Origin: Burkholderia diffusa
GTDB lineage: Bacteria > Pseudomonadota > Gammaproteobacteria > Burkholderiales > Burkholderiaceae
Assembly: GCF_001718315.1 (NCBI RefSeq)
Contig: NZ_CP013364.1
Coordinates: forward strand, 248,001-312,000
Reading direction: 5' to 3'
DNA length: 64,000 nt
Part shown: positions 1 through 8,804 of the stretch, piece after piece
Layout of the letters: the number at the start of each line of letters is the position of its first letter
Position numbering within the stretch: the first letter of the stretch is position 1
The notes under the pieces: model-generated
The model's input: only the letters and a program-made list of their open reading frames with translations
What the model was told of the DNA's origin: nothing
The model's database searches: none
Translations under genes and position numbers: made by a program

Positions 1-127
1 CCGCTCGACGCATGAAGGCAGGGGAATGCATCGATCCGGCGCGGCTCGTCTGGCGCGCGCGCGAACATCCGAGATGGGAAATCTGCGCCTGACGGCGCCG
101 CGGGTTCGACCGCGTGTACTTCTTCCG

Positions 128-313
128 TTACTTCACCCGCTTGCCGATCGCGCTCTTGGTCTTGTACGTGACGCCGTGTTTGTCGAGATACTCGCGGATC
201 AACTGACGCACGACTTGCGACGGTGTGAGATCCTGCTCCGCGCAGAGCATTTCGAACGCTTCTTTCTTGGCGGGATCGATCAGGACGGTCAGGCGGGCGG
301 TTTTCGTTTCCAT
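128..313 (-). CDS. Ribbon-helix-helix (CopG-like) DNA-binding protein, copy 1
   Basis: A 61-residue protein starting METKTARLTVLID, with the short strand plus two helices of an RHH fold (helix region SQVVRQLIREYL) and a basic tail. It is about 85% identical by eye to the protein at 9814-10011, which lies on the other strand at the far side of the membrane-complex module. The start at 313 is chosen because the homologue starts at the same residue; an upstream extension to 358 is open but would begin before the likely -10. RHH proteins of this kind usually repress their own promoter as dimers. No partner toxin gene is visible next to it. The function is inferred from fold only. Confidence 0.8.
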   Translation of the reverse strand: METKTARLTVLIDPAKKEAFEMLCAEQDLTPSQVVRQLIREYLDKHGVTYKTKSAIGKRVK

Positions 314-330
314 CGGGATGGCAGGGGTGG

Positions 331-354
331 TTGATATGTTAATCAAATTATAAT
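331..354 (-). promoter_or_regulatory. Promoter block of RHH copy 1, conserved with copy 2
   Basis: Read on the minus strand, a consensus -10 (TATAAT) sits in ATTATAATTTGATTAACATA. The block before RHH copy 2 reads ATTATAATTGGATTAGCATA (9774-9793). Conservation runs past the -10 into the leader, which suggests a shared operator as well as a promoter. No -35 match is visible. The A+T content contrasts with the GC-rich surroundings. Confidence 0.6.
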
Positions 355-695
355 CCATGCGCTTTCGGCGCCATATCCGGATGTGTCATGCCAGTGCGTG
401 CGCCGGGTCAACGCAGGTGTTCCAGCCACGTGAACAGGTCGTCGATCACGAGCAGGGCGGCATATCGCCACATGTTTGAGGCCGATCGTGCCGGCAAGCC
501 ACCGATGAACAGCGACGCGAGCATCGCCGCGCGTATCGTCAGTCTCGAACGGTTGGCGATTGCCGCATGCGCACCCAAGTCGATGCGTCGACCGGGTTCA
601 GTAGAACAGCTTGTCGAGCTCGGTTACGATGCCGGTCACTGGCGCGAGGCGGCCGCGCGCCGGGAAGCCTCGGATTGCTCGAATCATATGGAAAA

Positions 696-716
696 CATGA
701 TAACAAGATTATCATG
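696..716. promoter_or_regulatory. Palindromic operator CATGATAA-N5-TTATCATG, left copy
   Basis: Perfect inverted repeat with 8-bp arms and a 5-bp spacer (CAAGA), about 200 bp before the gene at 913. The same repeat with 7-bp arms and the same spacing lies at 8805-8823 between hyfB-like and DUF1275 genes. Two copies flanking one gene module point to a shared regulator. The spacing does not match Fur (GATAAT-N-ATTATC) or FNR sites. Confidence 0.6.
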
Positions 717-912
717 CTCTGTTGGTTGCATTGGGCTTTAAGTACAATATCGACCGGGCCTGCCGGCTCCGGTTTGCCCGAGTGGCTCCGTTGTCGTCCG
801 CGCGGCCGGGTGCTCGGCTGCTTCCGTTTCCACACGGCGCGTATGCACCGTCACTGCGGTGCTGCTGGTCGTCACTTCGCCGTTACTACATAGCCACCTC
901 GCTATTCGCCTC

Positions 913-1263
913 ATGACCCCGATCAAGTTCGTTCTCCGCTACACGGCGATTCCTTTCGCAGCCATCGTGGCCGTCGTGGTGTGGGCAGTCGCGCCGTCGT
1001 CGAAGGAGGTCGACGCGCGGCAATATGCGGCGCTGTCGCGCGGATACGCGAGCTTTCCGCTACCGTTTCGACATGAAATCTCGGAAGCGATGGAGCAGGG
1101 CCGGATCAGCGACCGGCGTTACCAGACGCTCGTGCGCGATTCGCTGGGTAACGGCGTGGCGCTGGATTGGCCCGCATCGGGCGTTGCCGACGTCGCTGCC
1201 GAGCGGCAAAGACTGGCCGAACTGCTGAAGGCCGATTCCGGCCTGGAGGAACATCAACAATGA
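913..1263 (+). CDS. Small membrane-anchored protein of unknown function
   Basis: A 116-residue protein with one N-terminal hydrophobic segment (about residues 8-25, FVLRYTAIPFAAIVAVVVWA) followed by a hydrophilic, helical, probably periplasmic part. The ATG at 913 is taken because an upstream in-frame start at 859 adds residues that do not look like a leader. Its stop overlaps the start of the DUF2909 gene (ATGA at 1260-1263), so the two are translationally coupled. I do not recognise the family. Confidence 0.65.
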   Translation: MTPIKFVLRYTAIPFAAIVAVVVWAVAPSSKEVDARQYAALSRGYASFPLPFRHEISEAMEQGRISDRRYQTLVRDSLGNGVALDWPASGVADVAAERQRLAELLKADSGLEEHQQ

Positions 1264-1472
1264 AGATTGCGCTGGTTTCGGTGGCTTTCGTGATGATTAT
1301 CGGAAGCCTGGTTTTCGCGCTGTATTTCATGAATCACGACCGGGGCGGCAGCAAGCGGATGGCGTGGTCGCTCGCGGCGCGCGTCGGGCTGTCGATCACG
1401 CTGTTTCTGTCGCTGCTGATCGCATACCGGCTCGGGTGGATCGAGCCGACGGGGCTGCCGATCGGGCGATGA
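1260..1472 (+). CDS. DUF2909 family twin-transmembrane protein
   Basis: A 70-residue protein with two hydrophobic helices (about 4-23 and 42-58) separated by a short loop containing GGSKRMAWSLAARVGL. This pattern and the end YRLGWI match DUF2909, a small inner-membrane family often found near cytochrome oxidase assembly genes. It overlaps the upstream gene by 4 bases. It converges on the small-subunit gene of the hydrogenase-like complex ending at 1543. The family assignment is by pattern; no function is established. Confidence 0.7.
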   Translation: MKIALVSVAFVMIIGSLVFALYFMNHDRGGSKRMAWSLAARVGLSITLFLSLLIAYRLGWIEPTGLPIGR

Positions 1473-1542
1473 TGCGCGGCATTCGCCGTCGCGGTCGCAG
1501 CACGAGGTATTGCCGACTGAAGGATTGCCGCTGGCATCCGTT

Positions 1543-2058
1543 TCAGTCTCCGCGTGATCGGCAAGCCGTCAAGATGCCGCGCAGCAGATCGATCGGCGGC
1601 GGCGGACATCCAGGAATGGTTACATCGACGGGCAGGACTGACGAAACAGGGCCGCACACGGCGTAGCTGTCGACAAACATACCGCCTGTGCACGCGCACT
1701 CGCCGGCTGCGACAACCAGCTTCGGCGCCGGCGTCGCCTCGTACGCGGCGAGCACGGCTGCCTTCATGTTCAGCGTGACCGGGCCGGTCACGAGCAGCAG
1801 GTCCGCATGGCGCGGGCTCGCGACGAATTTGATTCCGAGCCCTTCGATGTTGTAGTACGGGTTGTTCAGTGCATGAATCTCCAGTTCGCAGCCGTTGCAC
1901 GAACCGGCGTCGATCTGCCGGATGCACAACGCGCGGCCCAGGAGGTCGAGAATGTCCTGCCGAATCTGCAGTGCCTCATGTCGCCAGGTCGCTTCGGCGG
2001 TCGGCACGGGCTCGTCGGGAAAATCGGTGCGCGCGAATTGACGGATGAGTTGCCACAT
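1543..2058 (-). CDS. hyfI: Hydrogenase-4/complex I small subunit (HyfI/HycG/NuoB-like)
   Basis: 171 residues matching the 20-kDa iron-sulfur subunit of group 4 hydrogenases and complex I, which holds the [4Fe-4S] cluster nearest the large subunit. The expected ligands are visible: SCNGCE (C54, C57), GECACTGG (C121 or C123) and IPGCPPPP (C151). The cluster therefore looks intact although the partner large subunit has lost its metal site. It is the last gene of a six-gene minus-strand operon; its ATG overlaps the stop of the large-subunit gene by one base (TAATG), implying coupled translation. No ferredoxin-type subunit (HyfA or HyfH) accompanies it. Confidence 0.9.
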   Translation of the reverse strand: MWQLIRQFARTDFPDEPVPTAEATWRHEALQIRQDILDLLGRALCIRQIDAGSCNGCELEIHALNNPYYNIEGLGIKFVASPRHADLLLVTGPVTLNMKAAVLAAYEATPAPKLVVAAGECACTGGMFVDSYAVCGPVSSVLPVDVTIPGCPPPPIDLLRGILTACRSRGD

Positions 2059-3620
2059 TAGAGATCGTGCCCCGCGTAGTTCAGGTTGAACGATTTATTG
2101 ATCAGCGGGAAATCGGGAACGATGTTGCCGATAATCGCGTGCTCGAGCGCGGGCCAGTTCTGCCAGGACGGATCGTGGCAATGGCAGCGCGCGATGGCAT
2201 CGCCCGATGCCGTCTCGAGCGCGACGAATACGTCGCCGCGCCAGCCTTCCACCCAGCCGATTCCCCTGGATGGCGCCGCCGCGGGCGTGACGCCGATGGC
2301 GATCGGCCCTTCCGGAAGATTCGCCAGCAGCACGCCCATCAGACGCAGCGATTCGTCGATTTCGGCAAACCTCACGGCGACCCGCGCGGCGACGTCGCCG
2401 CGCGGGTCGCTAACCGCCTTGACGGCCAGGTCGCCGTAAGGGGCCGGTCGCAGGTTCGCGCGCACGTCGAACGTCTGGCCGCTGGCGCGGGCGGCCATGC
2501 CGCGCACGCCAAAATGTGCGACGACGTCGGCATTCAATCGGCCGGTGCCGAGAAACCGGTCCTGCAGCCCCGACTGGTCCTCGTAGATCTTCCGCATCAC
2601 GTGTACTTCGCGCGCGATGTGTTCGCACTGTTCGGTGAGGGCTGCCGCGTCGTCGGAACGAATGTCGACGGCTAGTCCGCCCGGCACGATCCGATCCATC
2701 AGGTATCGATGCCCGAAGATCCCGCCGTTGGTCCGAACCCAGTTCTCCTTGAGCCGCGAGAACTGCGCGAGACCGAACGCGAATCCGGCATCGTTGCCGA
2801 GCGCGCCGAGGTCGCCGAGGTGATTGGCGATGCGCTCGCGCTCGAGCAGGAGTGCGCGCAAGTACAGCGCACGCGCCGGCACCGCGGTGCCGCACGCCTG
2901 CTCGAGTGCCATGCAATAGGCCCACGAGAACGCGACGGTCGAATCGCCGGCGACCCGGCCCGCAACGCGATGGCCTTTCGACGCGGCCGTCCGTTCGAAC
3001 AGCCGTTCGATGCCGCGATGCACATAGCCGAGCCGCTCCTCGAGCCTCAGCACCTTCTCGCCGACAACCGAAAATCGGAAATGACCCGGCTCGATGATGC
3101 CGGCGTGAATCGGTCCGACCGCGATTTCGTGCACGCCGTCGCCGGCAACCTGCACGAACGGATAATCCGCTTCGTTCGATTCGAATCGCTCGGTTCCCGT
3201 TGCCCGCTTCTGCAGCGGAAAGTAGTCACCGGGCCAGTTGCCGTGATTGAGCCACGGGCGCATGTCGCGCGCGTCGCGCTCGCGCAGGCCGGTGAGGTCG
3301 AAAATTGCGCGCTGCATGCGCGTCGCAGCGGGAAACACGCCCGCGAGATCGGGATAGTCGCCGTCGGCGCGTGGTTGCGCCCCCGTCGCGAGACGCGCCC
3401 ACAGGACGCCGTCGTCGCATTCGTAAGCCGCGTTGACTGAAAATATGCGCTCGGGCGATTCACTGCCCCACATCGCAACGAGCCGGCTGCGCTCCATGCG
3501 CGCGGTATGCGCGATGTCGAGCCATCGCGCTTCGTCGACGTCAACCACGGTAGCCGAAACCTGGCCTGCCTCGCGCGGGAGGCGAGTCGAGCCGTTCGCC
3601 TGAATCAAGTCGAGTCGCAT
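2058..3620 (-). CDS. hyfG: Hydrogenase-4-like large subunit lacking NiFe ligands (HyfG/HycE-like)
   Basis: A 520-residue protein that joins a NuoC-like N-terminal third (about 1-170) to a NuoD/HycE-like large-subunit domain. In true group 4 hydrogenases two CxxC pairs bind NiFe (RVCGIC and DPCxxC). Here the first pair reads RVAGDS near residue 219 and the C-terminal pair reads DFPLIN, so all four cysteines are gone. This is the defining feature of energy-converting hydrogenase-related (Ehr) complexes. The protein cannot be a hydrogenase in the usual sense; the residual cavity might bind another substrate such as a quinone or may only be structural. It sits 3 bases after the hyfF-like gene. 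Confidence 0.88.
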   Translation of the reverse strand: MRLDLIQANGSTRLPREAGQVSATVVDVDEARWLDIAHTARMERSRLVAMWGSESPERIFSVNAAYECDDGVLWARLATGAQPRADGDYPDLAGVFPAATRMQRAIFDLTGLRERDARDMRPWLNHGNWPGDYFPLQKRATGTERFESNEADYPFVQVAGDGVHEIAVGPIHAGIIEPGHFRFSVVGEKVLRLEERLGYVHRGIERLFERTAASKGHRVAGRVAGDSTVAFSWAYCMALEQACGTAVPARALYLRALLLERERIANHLGDLGALGNDAGFAFGLAQFSRLKENWVRTNGGIFGHRYLMDRIVPGGLAVDIRSDDAAALTEQCEHIAREVHVMRKIYEDQSGLQDRFLGTGRLNADVVAHFGVRGMAARASGQTFDVRANLRPAPYGDLAVKAVSDPRGDVAARVAVRFAEIDESLRLMGVLLANLPEGPIAIGVTPAAAPSRGIGWVEGWRGDVFVALETASGDAIARCHCHDPSWQNWPALEHAIIGNIVPDFPLINKSFNLNYAGHDL

Positions 3621-3623
3621 CGC

Positions 3624-5087
3624 TTATCCTGCCAGCATCGTTGCAGCCTGGCGATACCACATCGCCAGATAAGGCGGCACGTACAGCCCCAGCATCAGGC
3701 CGAGCCCCAGATGCACGAACACCGGCAGCAGTGCCGGCCGGTGTTCGAGCGGCATCGCCGTCGTCGTTTCGCCGAATACCATCCGCTGCACGCGCGCGAA
3801 GATCGCCGCGAACGCGACGGCGAGACCGAGCAGCAGCAACGGCGCGGTCCACGGGAGCGCGTTCATCGCCGTCGTCAGGATCAGAAATTCGCTCGCGAAC
3901 ACGCCGAACGGTGGCAGCCCGAGAATTGCAAGCGCGCCGAGCATCAATGCCCAGCCGACCGTCGGGCTGACCTGCAGCAGCCCGCGAATGCCGTCGATCG
4001 CCTGCGTGCCGGCCTTCTGCGCGGCATGGCCGACCGCGAAGAAGATCGCCGACTTGACGAGGGAATGGACCGTCATGTGCAGCAACCCGGCGAACGTCGC
4101 GATCGGGCCGCCGAGCCCGAACGCGAATGTCATCAAGCCCATATGCTCGATCGACGAGTACGAGAACAGACGCTTCACGTCCTTCTGCCGGAACAGCGAG
4201 AACGACGCGATCAGGACAGACACGAGCCCGAACCCGACCAGCAATCGCCCCGGCAGGCCGTTGCCGAGCGCGCCGTCTGCCAGCACCTTGCAGCGCAGCA
4301 CCGCATACAGCGCGACGTTCAGCAGCAGGCCGGACAGCACCGCCGAAATCGGCGTCGGGCCTTCGGCGTGCGCATCCGGCAGCCAGCTGTGCATCGGCAC
4401 GAGGCCGACCTTGGTGCCGTAGCCGACCAGCAGAAACACGAAGGCGATCGACACGATCGTCGGATCGAGGTGCGTTCTGATCGCGGCCAGGCTCGTCCAC
4501 AGCAGCGCGTCGCCGTCGGTCAGTTGCCGGCTCGCGGCGAGATACAGCAGGATCGTGCCGAACAGCGCCTGGGCGATCCCGACGCCGCACAGGATGAAGT
4601 ACTTCCAGGCGGCTTCGAGGCTCGCGGCGGTGCGGTAAACGCTGACGAGCAACACGGTGGCGAGCGTCGCGGCTTCCATCGCGACCCACAGCACGCCGAC
4701 GTTGTCGGTCAGCAGCGCGAGCAGCATCGCGAACATGAAGAGCTGATACATGCTGTGATAGAGCCGCATGCGCGCGGCCGTCATCCGGCCGCGGGCTTCC
4801 TCGATCTGCATGTAGGGCCGGGAAAACAACGATGTCGTCCAGCCGACGAATGCCGTGAGCGCCACGAGATAGACATTCAGTGGATCGACGAAAAACGCGC
4901 GTCCGAATGCGAACGACGGACCGTGCTCGACGGTGCGCGCGGCAAGCACCAGTGTTGCCGCGAACGTCAGGAAGCTGAAACCGACGTTCAGATGGCGCGC
5001 GACCCGGCTCGGCCGCACGCAGGCAAGGCACGCCGCTCCCGCGAGCGGCAGGCCGAGCACGGCGAGCACGACGTGGGCGTCATTCAT
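3624..5087 (-). CDS. hyfF: Antiporter-like membrane subunit (HyfF/NuoN-like)
   Basis: 487 residues, about 14 hydrophobic segments, of the proton-conducting Mrp/NuoLMN family. The key charged residues are present: a Glu in the fifth helix region (WVAMEAATL), and the Lys/His of GTKVGLVPMHSWLPDAHAEG, followed by PTPISAVLSG. These are the residues thought to carry protons in complex I antiporter subunits, so the pump half of the complex appears functional. It overlaps the end of the hyfE-like gene by 8 bases. Confidence 0.88.
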   Translation of the reverse strand: MNDAHVVLAVLGLPLAGAACLACVRPSRVARHLNVGFSFLTFAATLVLAARTVEHGPSFAFGRAFFVDPLNVYLVALTAFVGWTTSLFSRPYMQIEEARGRMTAARMRLYHSMYQLFMFAMLLALLTDNVGVLWVAMEAATLATVLLVSVYRTAASLEAAWKYFILCGVGIAQALFGTILLYLAASRQLTDGDALLWTSLAAIRTHLDPTIVSIAFVFLLVGYGTKVGLVPMHSWLPDAHAEGPTPISAVLSGLLLNVALYAVLRCKVLADGALGNGLPGRLLVGFGLVSVLIASFSLFRQKDVKRLFSYSSIEHMGLMTFAFGLGGPIATFAGLLHMTVHSLVKSAIFFAVGHAAQKAGTQAIDGIRGLLQVSPTVGWALMLGALAILGLPPFGVFASEFLILTTAMNALPWTAPLLLLGLAVAFAAIFARVQRMVFGETTTAMPLEHRPALLPVFVHLGLGLMLGLYVPPYLAMWYRQAATMLAG

Positions 5088-5739
5088 CTTTGAGTTTCTC
5101 GAGGTGATGGATATCCAGGCTGTCGAACTGCTCGCGAATCTGGAACATGAACACGCCCAGGATCAGGATGCCGATCAGCACGTCGAGCCCGATGCCGAGC
5201 TCGACGATCATCGGCATGCCGTTGGTCGCGGCCGCCGCCGCGAAGAACAACCCGTTTTCCATCGACAGAAAGCCGATCACCTGCGGAATGGCCTTTGCGC
5301 GCGTGATCATCGCCATGAACGACAGGAGCACGCACGCGAGCGCAATGCCGAGCGTGCCGCGTGCGACCGATGTCGCGAGCTGGCTGATCGGCGCGGCGAC
5401 GTTGAACGCGACGATCACGAGGACGATGCCGATCAGCAGCGTGGTCGGAATATTGATGAGCGGCTCGACGTCGGTCTTGACGTCGAGCTTGCGAACGAGC
5501 CGATACAGGAACCACGGGATCACGCCGACCTTCAGCACAAGCGTCAGCCCGGCAGACACGTACAGGTGCACGTCGTCCGTGACGAAGCCCAGGATCAGGT
5601 TCGCCGACACGAGCGCAATACCCTGCAGCGTATAGAGATGGATCAGGGACAGGATCCTGCGCTGGCTCAGCATCGCGAACGACAGCATCAGCAGCACGGC
5701 CGCGAGGAAATTGATCAGTTGTGTCGCGTAGGCGTGCAT
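5080..5739 (-). CDS. hyfE: Small membrane subunit (HyfE-like)
   Basis: 219 residues, about six to seven hydrophobic helices, matching the HyfE family, whose C-terminal part resembles NuoK. Conserved features include the stretch GFLSMENGLFFAAA with a membrane Glu, typical of NuoK-type proton channels. The start ATG directly follows the stop of the hyfC-like gene (TGA at 5742-5740, ATG at 5739-5737). Confidence 0.85.
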   Translation of the reverse strand: MHAYATQLINFLAAVLLMLSFAMLSQRRILSLIHLYTLQGIALVSANLILGFVTDDVHLYVSAGLTLVLKVGVIPWFLYRLVRKLDVKTDVEPLINIPTTLLIGIVLVIVAFNVAAPISQLATSVARGTLGIALACVLLSFMAMITRAKAIPQVIGFLSMENGLFFAAAAATNGMPMIVELGIGLDVLIGILILGVFMFQIREQFDSLDIHHLEKLKDE

Positions 5740-6690
5740 TCATGCTCCCAGCAGCAGATGGACGAGCATGCCGATCACGGCGAGCAGGAAAGCCGTCGCC
5801 AGGAATTCAGGAACCCTGAAGATGCGCATCTTCGCATTGGCCGTTTCGACTACGGCGAGCGCGACGCCGCCTGCCGTCAGTTTGACGAAGAGCACCGGCA
5901 CGGCCAGCAGCAGCGCAACCGGATCGCCCGCATTCGCGATGCCCCACGGCACGAACAACGCGAGACCGATGCACGAATACGCGAACAGCTTGAGGCTTGC
6001 GGCCCACTCCATCAAGGCAAGGTGCCGTCCCGAATATTCGAGGATCAGCGCCTCGTGGATCATCGTGAGCTCGAGATGAGTGGTGGGATTGTCGACCGGC
6101 AGCCGCGCATTTTCGGCCAGTGCGACCAGCGTGAACGCGATGCCGGCAAACGCCAGGCTCGGATAGATCGTGAACTCGCCGCGGCCGAGTGTCGCGACGA
6201 TGCTTGTCAGCAGCGTCGACTGCGTAATCAGCGAGGCCGACAGGAGCACCATCAGCAGTGCCGGCTCCGCGAGGAAGCCGATCAGCATTTCGCGGCGGGC
6301 GCCGAGCGTGCCGAACGCCGTGCCGACGTCCATCGCCGCGAGCGACAGCGCGACGCGGGCGAGCGCAAACAGGCCGACGAGCGCGATTGCATCGGCGGCG
6401 GGCGACAGCGGCAACTCGGTCGACAGGGTGGGCACGATCGCGCACGCGAGCGTCATGGCGGCCCAGACGACATAGGGCGCGCCGCGGAACACAGGGCTCG
6501 CGCCATGCGCGATGACCGACTCCTTGTTGAACAGCTTGTGAAGCATCCGGTACGGTTGCCAGATGGACGGCGCACGCCGGTTCTGAAGCCAGGCGCGGCA
6601 TTGGTTGACCCAGCCCGTGAGCAATGGCGCGGCCGCGATCGCTATCACGATTTCGAGAGTCTGCGAGATGACGCCGGACAGGGTTACCAT
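5740..6690 (-). CDS. hyfC: Membrane anchor subunit (HyfC/NuoH-like)
   Basis: 316 residues with about eight membrane helices, of the respiratory-chain NADH dehydrogenase subunit 1 / HyfC family, which connects the hydrophilic arm to the membrane arm. Visible family motifs are WQPYRMLHKLFNKE near residue 45 and the acidic loop LPVDNPTTHLELTMIHEA. The start at 6690 overlaps the end of the hyfB-like gene by 7 bases; longer open frames upstream are merely out-of-frame readings of hyfB. Confidence 0.88.
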   Translation of the reverse strand: MVTLSGVISQTLEIVIAIAAAPLLTGWVNQCRAWLQNRRAPSIWQPYRMLHKLFNKESVIAHGASPVFRGAPYVVWAAMTLACAIVPTLSTELPLSPAADAIALVGLFALARVALSLAAMDVGTAFGTLGARREMLIGFLAEPALLMVLLSASLITQSTLLTSIVATLGRGEFTIYPSLAFAGIAFTLVALAENARLPVDNPTTHLELTMIHEALILEYSGRHLALMEWAASLKLFAYSCIGLALFVPWGIANAGDPVALLLAVPVLFVKLTAGGVALAVVETANAKMRIFRVPEFLATAFLLAVIGMLVHLLLGA

Positions 6691-8690
6691 CGTCTCACCA
6701 GCATCAGAAGCAGGATCAGCACGGCGAAACTGTATGTCAGGTAAACCGCGATCTTGCCTGTCTGCAGGCGGCCCGCCCAGTCGGCTGTACGTTGCGTCAG
6801 TGCAGCGATGCGCAAGTAGAGTGTTGACCAGGTGCGATCGGACACCGACACCCGGTATGCCGGCTGTGCGTCGAACGGCGACGGCAATTGCCGCTCGATG
6901 TGCAGCAGCGGTGCAAAGATTTCGCGGATCGGCTGCCCGAATCCTTCCGCCGTATCCTGCATTCGCGCGGTCGTGAACGGGAAGCCGCAGCCCCACGGCG
7001 CCGCGCGTCGCAGCCGGCCGTGATAAAAACGCCGCACGAGCACCCACGCGAGGCCGCAGCATGCGATGAAGAACAGCATGAAAGCCGCCGGCATGTAGCT
7101 CGCGCGCGCGGCAGACACGGGCGCGAACAGCAGCCAGCCGTGATTTTCCGCGCCGACGCCGGCGCCGACCAGCGTGTGCGTGACGCGATCCAGCAGCTTG
7201 ACGAACTGCGCCGGCATGAGCCCGAGCAGCACGCTGGCGGTCGCGAACCAACAGAACGCGAGCCGTTCCCACGTGTTCGCATCGCGTGCGCGGTTCAGCT
7301 TCGCTTCTCTCGGTTGCCCGAGGAACACGATGCCGAAGAACTTGACCATCGTGTAACCGGCCAGCGCGGCAGACATGGCAATCAGCGCGGCGGCGATCGG
7401 CACCGTCATCGCGAGCACCGAATCCGGCAAGCGTGGCGCGAACAGGAAACTCTGCAGCAACAGCCATTCGGCCGCGAAACCGCTGAGCGGCGGCAAGCCC
7501 GCGCTCGCCGCGACACCCACAAGCACCGCCCATGCGGTCCAGGGCATGAAGCGAATCAGTCCGCCGAGCTTGCCGAGGTTGCGCTCGCCGGTGGCGTGGA
7601 GCACGGCGCCGGTGCCCAGGAACAGCAGGCCCTTGAATGCCGCATGCGCGACGATCTGGTAGAGCATCGCGGTCAGTGCGAGCGCGGACAGGCTCGTCAT
7701 CCCGTATGCGCGAAACAGCACGGCGAGACCCAGCGCGACGATCATCAGGCCGACGTTGTCGATCGACGAATAGGCGAGCAGGCGCTTCATGTCGACCTGG
7801 ATGGTGCTGAACACCACGCCCAGCAGCGCGGTGCTGATGCCGAGCACGAGCAGTAGCACGCCCCACCACGCGATCTGCACGTGCAACAGGTCGAACAGGG
7901 TGCGCAGCAGGCCATACAGGCCGACTTTCAGCACGAATCCGCTGAGGAGCGCCGAGACCGGCGACGGTGCCGCGGGATGGGCCTCCGGCAGCCACACATG
8001 CAGCGGGAAGATGCCGGCTTTCGCGCCGAATCCGACGAGCGCGAACAGGAAGGCGAACGACGCGGAGAAGGTATCCAGCGACTGCGCCCGCAGGTTGGTG
8101 AAGGTGTAGTCGCCGGTGCGCGCCTGCAGAATGCCGAAGCAGAGGAGCAGCGCCAGCGCGCCCACGTGCGAGATCAGGAAATACAGATACCCCGCCCGGC
8201 GGATCTCTCCGATCCGGTGGTTGGTCATGACGAGAAATGTCGCGGACAGCGTCAGCGTCTCCCAGGCGACCATGAACACGTATGCGTCGTCAGCGATCAG
8301 CACCAGTGCGATGCTTGCGACGCAGGCGTGGTATTCGAAGCAGATCAGCCCGGGCGCGGATCCTTCACCCTTGCGGAAATAGCCGGCTGAAAAGGCGCCG
8401 ATCCCCGTGCTGACGATGCCGAGCACGAACAGGAAATAACCGGACAAGCGATCGAGGCGCAGATGAAAGGGCAGGCCGGGAAGCCCGATCGGCAGCACCG
8501 CCGCGGACGGATCGGCAAAGATGCCGGCGAGGCCCGCCGCGCCGGTGAGCAGTCCGACCAACGCGCCGAGCGGAAAGAGGCCGTGGGCCACCAGTCGCGT
8601 GCGACGCAGCGCCCCGAGCCCCAGCATGCCGACCGCGAGCCACGCGGCCACGGCCAGCAGGACGAAGTGGACGACCGGCACGGGTGCCAT
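6684..8690 (-). CDS. hyfB: Antiporter-like membrane subunit (HyfB/NuoL-like), first gene of the operon
   Basis: 668 residues, about 16 hydrophobic segments, of the NuoL/HyfB family. It has the membrane Glu (VAWETLTLS) and GAKAGIFPLHVWLPEAHPAA, the usual Lys/His channel motif, plus a long C-terminal part ending in a last helix. I use the ATG at 8690 because it carries a GGAG about 8 bases upstream and aligns with HyfB N-termini; an upstream TTG at 8801 would run through the operator region. It leads the order hyfB-C-E-F-G-I. hyfA, hyfD and hyfH equivalents are absent. Confidence 0.85.
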   Translation of the reverse strand: MAPVPVVHFVLLAVAAWLAVGMLGLGALRRTRLVAHGLFPLGALVGLLTGAAGLAGIFADPSAAVLPIGLPGLPFHLRLDRLSGYFLFVLGIVSTGIGAFSAGYFRKGEGSAPGLICFEYHACVASIALVLIADDAYVFMVAWETLTLSATFLVMTNHRIGEIRRAGYLYFLISHVGALALLLCFGILQARTGDYTFTNLRAQSLDTFSASFAFLFALVGFGAKAGIFPLHVWLPEAHPAAPSPVSALLSGFVLKVGLYGLLRTLFDLLHVQIAWWGVLLLVLGISTALLGVVFSTIQVDMKRLLAYSSIDNVGLMIVALGLAVLFRAYGMTSLSALALTAMLYQIVAHAAFKGLLFLGTGAVLHATGERNLGKLGGLIRFMPWTAWAVLVGVAASAGLPPLSGFAAEWLLLQSFLFAPRLPDSVLAMTVPIAAALIAMSAALAGYTMVKFFGIVFLGQPREAKLNRARDANTWERLAFCWFATASVLLGLMPAQFVKLLDRVTHTLVGAGVGAENHGWLLFAPVSAARASYMPAAFMLFFIACCGLAWVLVRRFYHGRLRRAAPWGCGFPFTTARMQDTAEGFGQPIREIFAPLLHIERQLPSPFDAQPAYRVSVSDRTWSTLYLRIAALTQRTADWAGRLQTGKIAVYLTYSFAVLILLLMLVRRW

Positions 8691-8804
8691 CCGGAATGTC
8701 TCCAGTACGCTCGGGTTGGACGAGGTGGTTGGAATGGTCGCATCTCCCGCGACGTATTCCTGCCCCGCATTATGACACCGAAAAACCAATCGGGATAACA
8801 AGGT

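Larger units (their letters stand above)
314..912. other. Intergenic region without a convincing gene
   Basis: Six hundred bases between the RHH gene and the small membrane-protein gene at 913. It holds the RHH promoter at its left end and the ATGATAA palindrome at 696-716. Open frames at 388-741 and 567-893 show no family resemblance and no good ribosome binding site, so I do not call them genes. Confidence 0.6.

Noticed and set aside
331-346. TTGAT-N6-ATCAA before RHH copy 1
   Set aside because: It looks like an FNR site but has a 6-bp spacer; FNR dimers need 4. It is probably part of the RHH promoter block.
696-716. Reading the ATGATAA palindromes as Fur boxes
   Set aside because: Fur sites are GATAAT-N-ATTATC arrays; here the arms are GATAA with five bases between, and no iron genes are nearby.
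388-893. Possible small genes in the 314-912 gap
   Set aside because: No ribosome binding site, no homology pattern, composition follows local GC; overlapping frames on both strands are equally good.
2058-3620. Calling the complex an active formate hydrogenlyase or hydrogenase 4
   Set aside because: All NiFe-ligand cysteines are missing, and no ferredoxin, formate dehydrogenase or maturation gene lies in the window.
3507-6744. Two long plus-strand frames (3507-5093 and 4933-6744) with high Arg, Glu and His content
   Set aside because: They lie antisense to well-supported hyf-like genes, have no family resemblance, and show the composition expected from the opposite strand of GC-rich coding DNA.
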